From an uncultured Clostridia bacterium (GTDB lineage: Bacteria; Bacillota; Clostridia; Oscillospirales; Oscillospiraceae), in the NCBI GenBank assembly GCA_946547105.1, contig CAMNOV010000014.1, positions 1 to 34,832 of the forward strand: a stretch of DNA of 34,832 nucleotides. The letters run 5' to 3'. How positions within the stretch are numbered: position 1 is the first letter of the stretch; the number at the start of each line of letters is the position of its first letter. Below the pieces are notes generated by a model that was given only the letters and a program-made list of their open reading frames with translations, was not told the origin of the DNA and made no database searches. The translations under genes were made by a program, and so were the position numbers. Shown here piece after piece: positions 7,725-15,638 of this stretch.

Positions 7725-8595
7725 AAGCGGTTATTTGATTCGTGAGGGCTTCCGCAGCATTTCAACTCACGGATTCATGTCCTTTGCCTCTGTTACGATC
7801 ATCATGGCCTGCCTGATCATCATGGGCAGCGTCTCTCTGCTGACGCTGAACATCGATTCGATGATCAAGAAGCTGGAGGATCAAAACGAGGTCGTGGCCT
7901 TTGTGGACGACAGCTACACGGAGGAACAGGCCCGGGCGCTTGAGCCTCAGATCGCTGCCGTCATGAACGTCAGCAGCGTGCAGTTCATCAGCCGCTCGGA
8001 CGCCATGGACAACTTCATGGACAACTACAACAAGGACCTGATGGAAGGCATCGACGAGACGGTGTTCCGCCACCGCTTCGTGATCCAACTGACCGATATC
8101 GCGCTGATGGCGCAGACGAAGGCCCAGTTGGAGGATATCGAGGGAATCCCCAAGGTGAACGCACATCTGGAGTATGCGAAGATCTTCGTTACGGTCCGCA
8201 ACGTCGTCACCGTCATTGCGATGGTTCTGATCGTGATCCTGGTGTTCATTTCGATCTTCATCATGTCGAACACCATCAAGCTCGCGACCTTCAACCGCAG
8301 GGAAGAGATCGCCATTATGAAGATGGTCGGCGCCACAAACGGCTTTATCCGCCTGCCCTTCATCATTGAGGGCCTGGTGCTCGGCATTCTGGGCGGCGGC
8401 CTCGCCTTTGCCGCTGAGCTCGGCCTCTATCATCTGGTGACCGGCCGCGTGGTCAACTCTCTGACCGGCAGCTTCATCAGCGTGATCCCGATCCAGCAGG
8501 TCGCTCTGCCGATGTTCATCGCCTTTATGGTGACCAGTGTGTTCGTCGGCGTGTTCGGCGGTGTGAACGCAATCAAGAATTATCTGAAGGTCTGA
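7711..8595 (+). CDS. ftsX: Cell division protein FtsX
   Basis: Membrane partner of FtsE that passes the ATPase cycle across the membrane to a hydrolase or its activator. The 294-residue protein has four membrane segments: one near residues 18-45, then an extracellular domain of about 120 residues, then segments near 170-195, 215-245 and 260-290. SNTIKLATFNRREEIAIMKMVGATNGFIR is split by the membrane boundary and is the conserved cytoplasmic FtsX/MacB-type loop. The ATG at 7711, inside the end of ftsE, is preferred over an in-frame codon at 7663 because translation from 7711 gives the usual [14 protein letters not shown] start. The M23 gene follows 30 bases later, which suggests that it encodes the FtsX-controlled enzyme. 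Confidence 0.96.
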   Translation: MRLSRSGYLIREGFRSISTHGFMSFASVTIIMACLIIMGSVSLLTLNIDSMIKKLEDQNEVVAFVDDSYTEEQARALEPQIAAVMNVSSVQFISRSDAMDNFMDNYNKDLMEGIDETVFRHRFVIQLTDIALMAQTKAQLEDIEGIPKVNAHLEYAKIFVTVRNVVTVIAMVLIVILVFISIFIMSNTIKLATFNRREEIAIMKMVGATNGFIRLPFIIEGLVLGILGGGLAFAAELGLYHLVTGRVVNSLTGSFISVIPIQQVALPMFIAFMVTSVFVGVFGGVNAIKNYLKV

Positions 8596-8625
8596 GTATC
8601 CGCGCGTGCTCGACAGGAGGGCACT

Positions 8626-10014
8626 ATGAAACATAAAAAGCTATCCATTATTATATCGCTGCTGCTCGTGCTGCTGTTTATCATGCCGCTGACAGCCTAT
8701 GGCGTGTCACAGTCCGACATCGAAAAAGTGCAGGAAGAGCGCGAAGAACTCGCCGAGAGGCAGCGCAACAGCCAGTCGAAGATCGAACAGCTCAAGGAAG
8801 AACAGGCAAGCGTGATGGAGCAGAAGGCTGCGCTGGATGAGCGCAACGCCATCGCCGCCGAGCAGCTTCGCCTGATCCAGGAGCAGATCGAGCTTTATCA
8901 TTCCATGATCCAGGACAAGGCACAGGACGTGGCAGCGGCCAAAGAGACCGAGGAGCAGCAGCTCCAGCGTCTGCGCGTTCGTGTGCGCGCCATGGAGGAA
9001 AACGGCGGCTACGATATGCTCAGCCTCATTATGAACGTGGAGAGCATGTCCGATCTGCTGGCCGCCATGGACGATATCAATCAGATCATGGAGGCTGACC
9101 GCCAGCTCGAGGACAACTATATCGCCGCGCGCGAGGCCCATGAGCAGACACAGGCCGAATATGAAGAGATGCTTGCGCAGCTGCAGGTCCATGAGCTCGA
9201 ACTGATGGAAGAGCGGGAAGAGCTCGAGGGCATGATCGCGGAAGCGAATGAGCTGATCGCTAGCCTGGAAGAGAATATCGAGCAGGCGATCCGTGAGTAC
9301 GAGGAGGCCGAACGCGCCAAGGCGGCGGCGGATTACCAGATCAGCATGCTGATCGCCGAGCTCAACCGGCAGCGGGAAGAGGCGAGCAAGCCGAAGCCGA
9401 CTCCGGCTCCCGATACTCCCGAGAATCCCGGCGACACTGAGACGCCGCCCGATCCCGGCACCTCCGGCGAAACCGAGATGCCGCCCGATCCCGGCACGTC
9501 CGGCGAGACCGAAACGCCGAGCGAGCCCGAGCCGACGCCCGCTCCCGCTCCGGAAGAGGAAGCGCCCGGCACCGGCGATTCCGGCGCGATCGGCACCGGC
9601 AGCCTGATGTGGCCTGTTCCCAGCAGCCACGTCGTCACCAGCCGTTACGGCTACCGGATCCATCCGATCACCGGAGAGGAGAAGTTCCACAGCGGCATCG
9701 ATATCGACGGCTATGGCAACGATGGCGGCCCCATCGTCGCCTGTGACAACGGCACCGTTGTGAAGGCGGAGTGGTACGGCGGCTATGGCTACTGCATCAT
9801 CCTTGACCACGGCAACGGCATGCAGACCCTGTACGGCCATATGTCCGGCTTTGCTGTCGGCGCCGGCGATACGGTGAGCCAGGGAGACACTATCGGTTAT
9901 CTCGGCGCCACCGGCGTTGCCACCGGCACGCACTGCCATCTGGAAGTTTTCGTAAACGGAAGCAGGGTCGATCCTGCGGGTTATTTCTCGGGTATCACGT
10001 ATTACGATTGCTGA
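8626..10014 (+). CDS. Secreted coiled-coil M23 peptidoglycan hydrolase (EnvC-like), copy 1
   Basis: Predicted peptidoglycan endopeptidase or hydrolase activator acting outside the membrane; 462 residues. A signal or anchor segment (about 7-25) is followed by a long Glu/Gln-rich coiled coil (about 30-250), a Pro/Thr/Glu linker (about 260-325) and a C-terminal LytM/M23 domain. The zinc ligands are complete: H355 and D359 in HSGIDID, and H436/H438 in THCHLE, with H405 in LYGHMSG. This differs from E. coli EnvC, whose M23 site is degenerate, so this protein is likely to be an enzyme. The linker carries a 36-bp unit in two copies. Start ATG with a strong GGAGGG site. It lies 30 bases after ftsX and 18 bases before a paralogue. 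Confidence 0.92.
   Translation: MKHKKLSIIISLLLVLLFIMPLTAYGVSQSDIEKVQEEREELAERQRNSQSKIEQLKEEQASVMEQKAALDERNAIAAEQLRLIQEQIELYHSMIQDKAQDVAAAKETEEQQLQRLRVRVRAMEENGGYDMLSLIMNVESMSDLLAAMDDINQIMEADRQLEDNYIAAREAHEQTQAEYEEMLAQLQVHELELMEEREELEGMIAEANELIASLEENIEQAIREYEEAERAKAAADYQISMLIAELNRQREEASKPKPTPAPDTPENPGDTETPPDPGTSGETEMPPDPGTSGETETPSEPEPTPAPAPEEEAPGTGDSGAIGTGSLMWPVPSSHVVTSRYGYRIHPITGEEKFHSGIDIDGYGNDGGPIVACDNGTVVKAEWYGGYGYCIILDHGNGMQTLYGHMSGFAVGAGDTVSQGDTIGYLGATGVATGTHCHLEVFVNGSRVDPAGYFSGITYYDC
9445..9516 (+). repeat. 36-bp direct repeat in the hydrolase linker, two copies
   Basis: Units 9445-9480 and 9481-9516 each encode PPDPGTSGETE plus Met or Thr. The copies differ at a few, mostly silent, positions. 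The linker joins the coiled coil to the M23 domain, so copy number would change its reach. Confidence 0.85.
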
Positions 10015-10032
10015 TCCCGTCGGGTATTTCTT

Positions 10033-11334
10033 ATGAACAAAAAGACACAATCCATCCTCGCTGCGATCCTGGTGACCATTATGATCCTCAGCCTTCTGAT
10101 CGCGCTGGTGCCCGCCGCGCATGCGGTGACAGAGGCGGAGATCGAAGAGCTGAAGCGGAAACGGGATGAGATCGCCGAGGAAAAAGCTGCCAAGCAGGCG
10201 GTGGTCGACGATCTGGAAGCCAAACAGGAGAGCATCCTGGAGCTTAAGCATGCGCTGGATGAACGCAACGACTACACCAAGCAGCAGATCGAGCTGAATA
10301 ACCGCGAGATCGAGCTTTACGGCCAGATGATCCAGGAAAAGGCCGAAGAGCTGGAAGCGGCGATCGAGCTTGAGGAGCGCCAGCTGGAACGCTATCGCAC
10401 GCGCGTCCGTGCGATGGAGGAAAACGGCGATTACGATTTCCTGGCGCTGCTTCTGAATACGACGGACCTCGGCGAGCTTTTGACCACGATCGACGATATC
10501 GGCGAGATCATGGAGAGCGACCGCCAGCTGGAGGACGCCTATATCGCCGCCCGGGAAAACACCGAGCGCGTGAAAGCGGAATATGAAGAGGTCAAGGCAG
10601 ACCTGGAGGCCAGACAGGATGCGCTGCGTGATGAGCAGCGCGAGCTGGAGCGCCAGATCCAGGAGGCAACCGACCATATCAACGAGCTTTTGGAGGAGAT
10701 CCAGGAGAAGCAGTCGGAGATCGACGAGCTGGACGAAGAGCAGCAGGCGAGACAGCATGAGATCGACGTGCTGGTCGACGAGTTGGAGCGCCAGCGCGCC
10801 GAGGAAGAGCGCCGCAGACAGGAAGAGGAAGAACGCCGCCGGCAGCAACAGCAGCAAGGCGGCAGCACGGGCGGCGGCGACGGCAATACCGGCGGCGTCA
10901 CGGGCACCGGCTCTTTCGGCTGGCCCTGCCCCGGCTGCTATTATGTGACCAGCCGCATGGGCAACCGCTTCCATCCGATCTTCAATGAATGGCGCTATCA
11001 TTCCGGCATGGACATCGGCGCCGGCGCAGGCTCTGCCATCGTCGCTTCTGACGGCGGCACCATCAGCTGGTGCGGCGAAAAGGGCGGCTACGGCAACTGC
11101 ATCATGATCGACCACGGCAACGGCTACTATACGCTGTACGGCCACATGTCGTCTTACGCCGTCGGCTACGGTGACAGCGTTTCCAAAGGCGATACCATCG
11201 GTTACGTCGGTTCCACCGGCTGGGCGACCGGTCCGCATCTGCATTTCGAGATCCGCTATGGCGATTCCTGCCTGGATCCGGAGGCGGTGGCCGGCTTCAC
11301 CGGTCTGACCTATGCTCCGGACGCCGGAGAATAA
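10033..11334 (+). CDS. Secreted coiled-coil M23 peptidoglycan hydrolase (EnvC-like), copy 2
   Basis: A paralogue of the preceding protein, 433 residues, with the same plan: N-terminal signal or anchor segment (about 7-32, ending PAAHA), coiled coil (about 33-270) and C-terminal M23 domain. Zinc ligands are intact: H323 and D327 in HSGMDIG and H402/H404 in PHLHFE, with LYGHMS between. Instead of the Pro-rich linker of copy 1 it has a charged Arg/Glu/Gln stretch and a Gly-rich run (GGSTGGGDGNTGG). Both coiled coils share blocks such as RVRAMEENG followed by Y/D and DRQLED.YIAARE, so the pair arose by duplication. The start is ATG at 10033 with a weak ribosome site, which suggests coupling to copy 1, 18 bases upstream. 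Confidence 0.91.
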   Translation: MNKKTQSILAAILVTIMILSLLIALVPAAHAVTEAEIEELKRKRDEIAEEKAAKQAVVDDLEAKQESILELKHALDERNDYTKQQIELNNREIELYGQMIQEKAEELEAAIELEERQLERYRTRVRAMEENGDYDFLALLLNTTDLGELLTTIDDIGEIMESDRQLEDAYIAARENTERVKAEYEEVKADLEARQDALRDEQRELERQIQEATDHINELLEEIQEKQSEIDELDEEQQARQHEIDVLVDELERQRAEEERRRQEEEERRRQQQQQGGSTGGGDGNTGGVTGTGSFGWPCPGCYYVTSRMGNRFHPIFNEWRYHSGMDIGAGAGSAIVASDGGTISWCGEKGGYGNCIMIDHGNGYYTLYGHMSSYAVGYGDSVSKGDTIGYVGSTGWATGPHLHFEIRYGDSCLDPEAVAGFTGLTYAPDAGE

Positions 11335-11355
11335 TACTGACACAGAATAAAGACG

Positions 11356-11427
11356 CATTTCAGTCCGATCCACCGGACTGACAGCCGGACAGCCCTGCCA
11401 GGGCTGCCCGGCTCTCGTGCTGAAATG
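11356..11427 (+). promoter_or_regulatory. Strongly folded leader upstream of the S41-family gene
   Basis: The 114-base gap before the S41-like gene holds nested inverted repeats. CATTTCAG (11356-11363) complements CTGAAATG (11420-11427). Inside are CAGTCCG (11361-11367) with CGGACTG (11374-11380), and AGCCGG-A-CAGCCCT (11383-11396) with AGGGCTG-C-CCGGCT (11400-11413). The outer stem and first hairpin share three bases, so they compete. No T run follows, so a simple terminator is unlikely; the structure ends just before the ribosome site. Confidence 0.6.
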
Positions 11428-11448
11428 GAATGATTGGGGGAAAATGAA

Positions 11449-12696
11449 ATGGGCAATCTGCTCAAGAACCTGCTGGGTTCCTTCGGGCGTTCGCTGCACC
11501 GGTTCTTCAGCCTGCAGCTGTCCCTGCGTGTTTTCGTCATCCTGCTTGCGATCGGGATCGGAGCGACCTGGATGCTGACCTCGTCCAACATGAAACGGGA
11601 CGTCGGCGGCGAGGCGGATTACGATGAAGCGCTGCGCTACATCGAGATCAAGGACATGATCGAAGACAACTACATCGACGAGGTCGACCGCATGCATCTG
11701 GGCGAGTCGGCGGCCGCGGCCATGGTCAGCAGCCTGGGCGACCGCTGGAGCACCTTCATGACGGCGGACGAGTACAAGACCTTCCAGCTGTCCTCCTCCA
11801 ATGAGGTGACGGGCGCCGGGATCTCCACCATCAAGCAGGGGGACGCCGGCTTCCAGGTCACGATGGTCAATATCGATTCTCCCGCGGCCCGCGGCGGTCT
11901 GAACGCCGGCATGCTGATCACCGCCATTGACGATATCGATGTGCGAAAACTCGATGCGGACGAATTCCGCACGATGATCCGCTCCCGTCTGAACGCCGAG
12001 TTTACACTTACCGTTTCCGGCCAGAAGGATCCGATCAAGGTTGACTGCACGCGCACCTACGTCAACCCCGTTTCCTATCAGATCGAGCGGACCGGCGCAG
12101 GCAATATCCGGATCGAGAGCTTTGAAGCCGGCAGCGCCGACGCGATGATCAAGGCCTTTGAAGACCTGCTGCATCAGAACGTCAACAAGTTCGTCATCGA
12201 TCTGCGCGACAATCCCGGCGGCCTTGTGGCCGAGCTGCAGGCTTCGCTGGATTATCTGCTGCCGCAGGGCGAGCTTTTCGTGCTGCGCGACAAGGCGGGC
12301 AACGAGGAAGTCTTCAAGTCCGACAACAGCTCTCTGAAGACCGATATCTGCATTCTGATCAACGAGCAGACCTATGGTGAGGCGGAGATCTTTGCCGCCG
12401 TTATGCAGGAGTCCGGCTGGGCTACGGTCATCGGCGAGCGCACCTCCGGGCGCACCCGCCTGCAGCAGACCATCGAGATCTCTGACGGCAGCGCGATCCG
12501 TCTGTCCACCCGCAGCTTCATGACCCCGAACCGGGTGGATATCGCACAGAATCTCGGCGTCGTGCCGGATATCATCGTTTATAACGTTACGTCCGACCTG
12601 GATGAGATCAACGAAGGCAACGGCATGGCCGTCTATGCCTCCGATCCTCAGCTGCGCACCGCGCTGGAGCGTCTGAGCACCGGTTTTTCAAGTTGA
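11449..12696 (+). CDS. S41-family (CtpA-like) protein with replaced catalytic dyad, probable pseudoprotease
   Basis: Has the architecture of a C-terminal processing peptidase: membrane anchor (about 25-45), a helical segment with EDNYIDEVD, a PDZ domain (about 115-205, GAGISTIK to LTVSGQ) and the S41 core with IDLRDNPGG. Active members use a Ser/Lys dyad 25 residues apart, in SASASEI and TFGK contexts. A gap-free alignment here puts Gly310 (in QTYGEAEIF) at the Ser and Arg335 (in ERTSGRT) at the Lys, again exactly 25 apart. The protein is therefore expected to lack this proteolytic chemistry. Start ATG 11449 with GGGGG upstream; a TTG at 11434 is less likely. It follows two FtsEX-linked M23 genes, so a scaffold or regulator role in wall hydrolysis is plausible (inference). 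Its stop codon lies inside the greA promoter. Confidence 0.88.
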   Translation: MGNLLKNLLGSFGRSLHRFFSLQLSLRVFVILLAIGIGATWMLTSSNMKRDVGGEADYDEALRYIEIKDMIEDNYIDEVDRMHLGESAAAAMVSSLGDRWSTFMTADEYKTFQLSSSNEVTGAGISTIKQGDAGFQVTMVNIDSPAARGGLNAGMLITAIDDIDVRKLDADEFRTMIRSRLNAEFTLTVSGQKDPIKVDCTRTYVNPVSYQIERTGAGNIRIESFEAGSADAMIKAFEDLLHQNVNKFVIDLRDNPGGLVAELQASLDYLLPQGELFVLRDKAGNEEVFKSDNSSLKTDICILINEQTYGEAEIFAAVMQESGWATVIGERTSGRTRLQQTIEISDGSAIRLSTRSFMTPNRVDIAQNLGVVPDIIVYNVTSDLDEINEGNGMAVYASDPQLRTALERLSTGFSS

Positions 12697-12721
12697 CAGG
12701 CGATCAGACAGGGGATATAAT
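12693..12721 (+). promoter_or_regulatory. Consensus sigma-A promoter for greA-lysS
   Basis: TTGACA (12693-12698) and TATAAT (12716-12721) with a 17-base spacer: a perfect match to consensus. The TGA stop of the S41-like gene (12694-12696) lies in the -35 box. Confidence 0.93.
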
Positions 12722-12763
12722 AAACTGCTTTTCAGAAAACCTGGGTAAAAGGAGATCAAGGAA

Positions 12764-13252
12764 ATGGCTAATGCTAGCAGATACAAAATGAGTCAGGAGC
12801 GCCTGGACGCACTGAAACAGGAGCTTCAATATCTGGAAACCGTTCGCGAAAAAGAAGTTGCCGAGCTGATCAAAGAAGCCAGAAGCTTCGGCGACCTGAG
12901 CGAAAACAGCGAATACGACGAAGCGAAGACCGAGCAGGGCAAGCTCTACTCCAAGATCGCGGAGATGAAGGACCTGATCGAGAACGCCGAGATCGTTGAT
13001 AACTTTGAGGTCGACGCGCCGAAAGACGCCGTTACGCTGGGCAGCATCGTGCGTGTGCGCGACCTGGAGGACGGCTTTGAGGAGACCTACGAGATCGTCG
13101 GCTCCCAGGAGGCCAATCCCAAGCAGCACCGCATTTCCGACGACTCTCCCGTGGGCCGCGGCCTGCACGGCCACAAGGCCGGCGACGTCGTGAGCATCCT
13201 TGCTCCTGCCGGCGAGCTGAAGATTGAGATCCTTTCGCTGGAGAACCGTTAA
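12764..13252 (+). CDS. greA: Transcription elongation factor GreA
   Basis: Binds the RNA polymerase secondary channel and stimulates cleavage of backtracked RNA. At 162 residues the length is normal. The N-terminal coiled coil (about 10-80) carries the acidic tip in ARSFGDLSENSEYDEAK, and the C-terminal FKBP-like domain includes YEIVGSQEANP, ISDDSPVGRGLHGHKAGD and a final VSILAPAGELKIEIL. The ATG has an AAAGGAG site. It is driven by a consensus promoter and is followed by lysS 24 bases later; the greA-lysS pair is a common arrangement in Firmicutes. Confidence 0.97.
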   Translation: MANASRYKMSQERLDALKQELQYLETVREKEVAELIKEARSFGDLSENSEYDEAKTEQGKLYSKIAEMKDLIENAEIVDNFEVDAPKDAVTLGSIVRVRDLEDGFEETYEIVGSQEANPKQHRISDDSPVGRGLHGHKAGDVVSILAPAGELKIEILSLENR

Positions 13253-13276
13253 CAAGAGTTCATCAGAGGTTAGACT

Positions 13277-14776
13277 ATGAGTGAAGAACAGGTACGCCGC
13301 CCGGAGACCGAGCAGGAGCTTTCTGAAATCCTGCAGATCCGGCGCGACAAGCTGGCCGCCCTGCAGGAGGCCGGCAAGGATCCCTTTGCCATTACCAAGT
13401 TCGACGTCACGCACCACAGCACCGACGTTGCCGCCAACTTTGACACGCTGGAGAACCAGGACGTGTCCGTGGCTGGCCGTATGATGGTCAAGCGCGTGAT
13501 GGGCAAGGCCTCCTTCTGCAAGATCCAGGACCGGGAAGGCACGCTGCAGTGCTATGTTGCGCGCGATTCCATCGGGGAAGAGGAATACGCCGCGTTCAAG
13601 AAAATGGATATCGGCGATATCCTCGGCGTAGAGGGCTTTGTTTTCAAAACCAAGACCGGCGAGGTTACCGTGCATGCCAAGCGCGTGACGCTGCTGTCCA
13701 AGTCGCTCAAGCCGCTGCCGGAGAAATTCCACGGCCTGACGGATGTGGACGCGCGCTATCGCCGCCGCTATCTGGATCTGATCGTCAATCCCGAGGTGCG
13801 CAGCACCTTCATCAAGCGCTCGCAGATCATCAGCGAGATCCGCCGCTTCCTGGACGGGCGCGGCTTCATCGAGGTCGAGACCCCGATGCTGGTAATGAAC
13901 GCAGGCGGCGCCGCGGCCAGACCCTTCGAGACGCACTATAACGCGCTGGACGTGGACGTGCGGCTGCGCATTTCGCTGGAGCTGTATCTGAAGCGTCTGA
14001 TCGTCGGCGGTCTGGAGCGCGTTTATGAGATCGGCCGGGTGTTCCGCAACGAAGGCATCGACACCAAGCACAACCCGGAGTTTACGCTGATGGAGCTCTA
14101 TCAGGCCTACACCGACTACCACGGCATGATGGAACTGACCGAGTCCCTGTTCCGCCATCTGGCGGAAACCGTCTGCGGCTCGGCCGTGATCCGCTACGGC
14201 GATCACGAGATCGACATGGAAAAGCCTTTCCGCCGCCTGACCATGACGGAGGCCATCCGCGAGCAGACCGGCATCGACTTCGATCAGGTGAAGAGCGACG
14301 AAGAAGCCAAGGCGCTGGCCAAGGCGCGCGGCATCGAGTACGAGGACCGCCACAAGAAGGGCGACATCGTCAACCTCTTCTTCGACGAATACTGCGAGGA
14401 CAAGATGATCCAGCCCACCTTTATCATGGATCACCCGATCGAGATCTCCCCGCTGACCAAGAAAAAGCCGGACGATCCCTCCAAGGTCGAGCGCTTCGAG
14501 CTGTACATCAACGGCTGGGAGATGTGCAACGCCTACAGCGAACTCAACGACCCCATCGATCAGCGCGAGCGCTTTGCCGCGCAGGACGCGCTGGCCGCTG
14601 CGGGCGACGCCGAGGCCAACCACACCGACGAGGACTTCCTCAATGCGCTGGAGATCGGCATGCCTCCCACGGGCGGCATCGGCTACGGCATCGACCGCCT
14701 GGTCATGCTGCTGACCGACTCCGCCTCCATCCGCGACGTGCTGCTTTTCCCCACCATGAAGCCGGAGAACAACTGA
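13277..14776 (+). CDS. lysS: Lysyl-tRNA synthetase, class II
   Basis: Charges tRNA-Lys with lysine in the cytosol. The 499-residue protein has an N-terminal OB-fold anticodon-binding domain (about 60-150, including VAGRMMVKRVMGKASFC and LQCYVARD) and a class II core: motif 1 around FLDGRGFIEVETPML, motif 2 around GRVFRNEGIDTKHNPEFT, and motif 3 GYGIDRLVMLL close to the C-terminus. The end LLFPTMKPE is typical. The length is normal and no part is missing. It follows greA and is ended by a strong terminator, so the transcript is greA-lysS. Confidence 0.97.
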   Translation: MSEEQVRRPETEQELSEILQIRRDKLAALQEAGKDPFAITKFDVTHHSTDVAANFDTLENQDVSVAGRMMVKRVMGKASFCKIQDREGTLQCYVARDSIGEEEYAAFKKMDIGDILGVEGFVFKTKTGEVTVHAKRVTLLSKSLKPLPEKFHGLTDVDARYRRRYLDLIVNPEVRSTFIKRSQIISEIRRFLDGRGFIEVETPMLVMNAGGAAARPFETHYNALDVDVRLRISLELYLKRLIVGGLERVYEIGRVFRNEGIDTKHNPEFTLMELYQAYTDYHGMMELTESLFRHLAETVCGSAVIRYGDHEIDMEKPFRRLTMTEAIREQTGIDFDQVKSDEEAKALAKARGIEYEDRHKKGDIVNLFFDEYCEDKMIQPTFIMDHPIEISPLTKKKPDDPSKVERFELYINGWEMCNAYSELNDPIDQRERFAAQDALAAAGDAEANHTDEDFLNALEIGMPPTGGIGYGIDRLVMLLTDSASIRDVLLFPTMKPENN

Positions 14777-14783
14777 ACTCTTC

Positions 14784-14818
14784 AACGTCACCCTGTATTT
14801 GTACAGGGTGACGTTTTC
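14784..14818 (+). terminator. Intrinsic terminator after lysS
   Basis: A 14-bp stem, AACGTCACCCTGTA (14784-14797) with its complement at 14802-14815, and a four-base loop, followed by a short T run. The next promoter starts three bases later. Confidence 0.88.
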
Positions 14819-14820
14819 TG

Positions 14821-14849
14821 TTGCAGGTTTATACAGAGCATGATATGAT
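14821..14849 (+). promoter_or_regulatory. Sigma-A-type promoter for the YhhN-like gene
   Basis: TTGCAG (14821-14826) and TATGAT (14844-14849), 17-base spacer, 39 bases before the ATG at 14888. Confidence 0.72.
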
Positions 14850-14887
14850 GAAAAAAGGTTTAGCTCAATCGAACGGGAGGGAACACG

Positions 14888-15604
14888 ATGATCTATCCGA
14901 TCCTGCTTTGCGCCGGTGCGATCGCGCTCGTCTGCTATATCCGGGAAAAGCTGCGCGCGTATTCGCTCAAGGCCGTTTATTTGAAGACATTGGTTTCGGT
15001 CCTGTTTCTCGCCGTCGGCGTATATGGTGCTTTCCGAAGTGCCGGTGCGGGGGAAGAGTCGCTGCTTTGCCCTTTCGTCCTGATGGGGCTTCTATTCGGG
15101 CTGCTCGGCGATATCTGGCTCGATCTGAAATACGTTTTCCCCGAAAAGGACGAGTCCTTTACCTATGCGGGCTTCATCGTGTTCGGGATCGGTCATGTCC
15201 TGTACGTCGCGGGGCTGCTGCTGGCATGGCCGCCCGTTGGAAAGCCTTTGACAGCGATCCTCCCGATTCTGCTTGCGCTGGTCCTGAGCGCCGGAAACGC
15301 CATACTGGAAAAGCCGATGGGGCTGCACTACGGAAAAATGAAACCGACTGTGATCGTCTACGGTTTCCTGTTGTTTTCTACGGTAACGGTATCCGGCGCT
15401 CTGGCCATGACGCACGGCTGGCAGGTACCGGCGCTGAACATAATCTTTGCCGGCGGCATCCTCTTTGCTCTGTCCGATCTGGTGCTGAGCGGGACCTATT
15501 TCGGCGAAGGCAAAGACCGCCCGGTCGATATCATCCTCAATTATCTGAGCTATTACCCCGCGCAGTTCCTGATCGCGTCTTCGCTGCTGCTTCTCTCCCG
15601 ATGA
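14888..15604 (+). CDS. YhhN/TMEM86-family membrane protein, possible lysoplasmalogenase
   Basis: A 238-residue integral membrane protein with about seven or eight hydrophobic segments spread over its full length. The pattern fits the YhhN/TMEM86 family, some of whose members hydrolyse the vinyl-ether bond of lysoplasmalogens: LLFGLLGDIWLDL holds the conserved GD, and FIVFGIGHVLYVAGLL holds the conserved H. A second acidic segment LSDLVLSGTYF lies near the C-terminus. Many anaerobic Clostridia make plasmalogens, so this activity would make sense, but it is inferred from family only. The start has GGGAGGG upstream. The gene appears to be alone on its transcript, with its own promoter and a hairpin behind it. 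Confidence 0.78.
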   Translation: MIYPILLCAGAIALVCYIREKLRAYSLKAVYLKTLVSVLFLAVGVYGAFRSAGAGEESLLCPFVLMGLLFGLLGDIWLDLKYVFPEKDESFTYAGFIVFGIGHVLYVAGLLLAWPPVGKPLTAILPILLALVLSAGNAILEKPMGLHYGKMKPTVIVYGFLLFSTVTVSGALAMTHGWQVPALNIIFAGGILFALSDLVLSGTYFGEGKDRPVDIILNYLSYYPAQFLIASSLLLLSR

Positions 15605-15638
15605 TACGCAGAGCGACCATACAAAAACGATCCTGTGT

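Noticed and set aside
8707-12174. A 1155-codon open frame on the minus strand across both M23 genes and the S41-like gene
   Set aside because: Mirror image of Glu/Gln-rich coiled-coil coding sequence, which gives Leu/Phe-rich antisense. It spans the intergenic hairpins and has no start signal.
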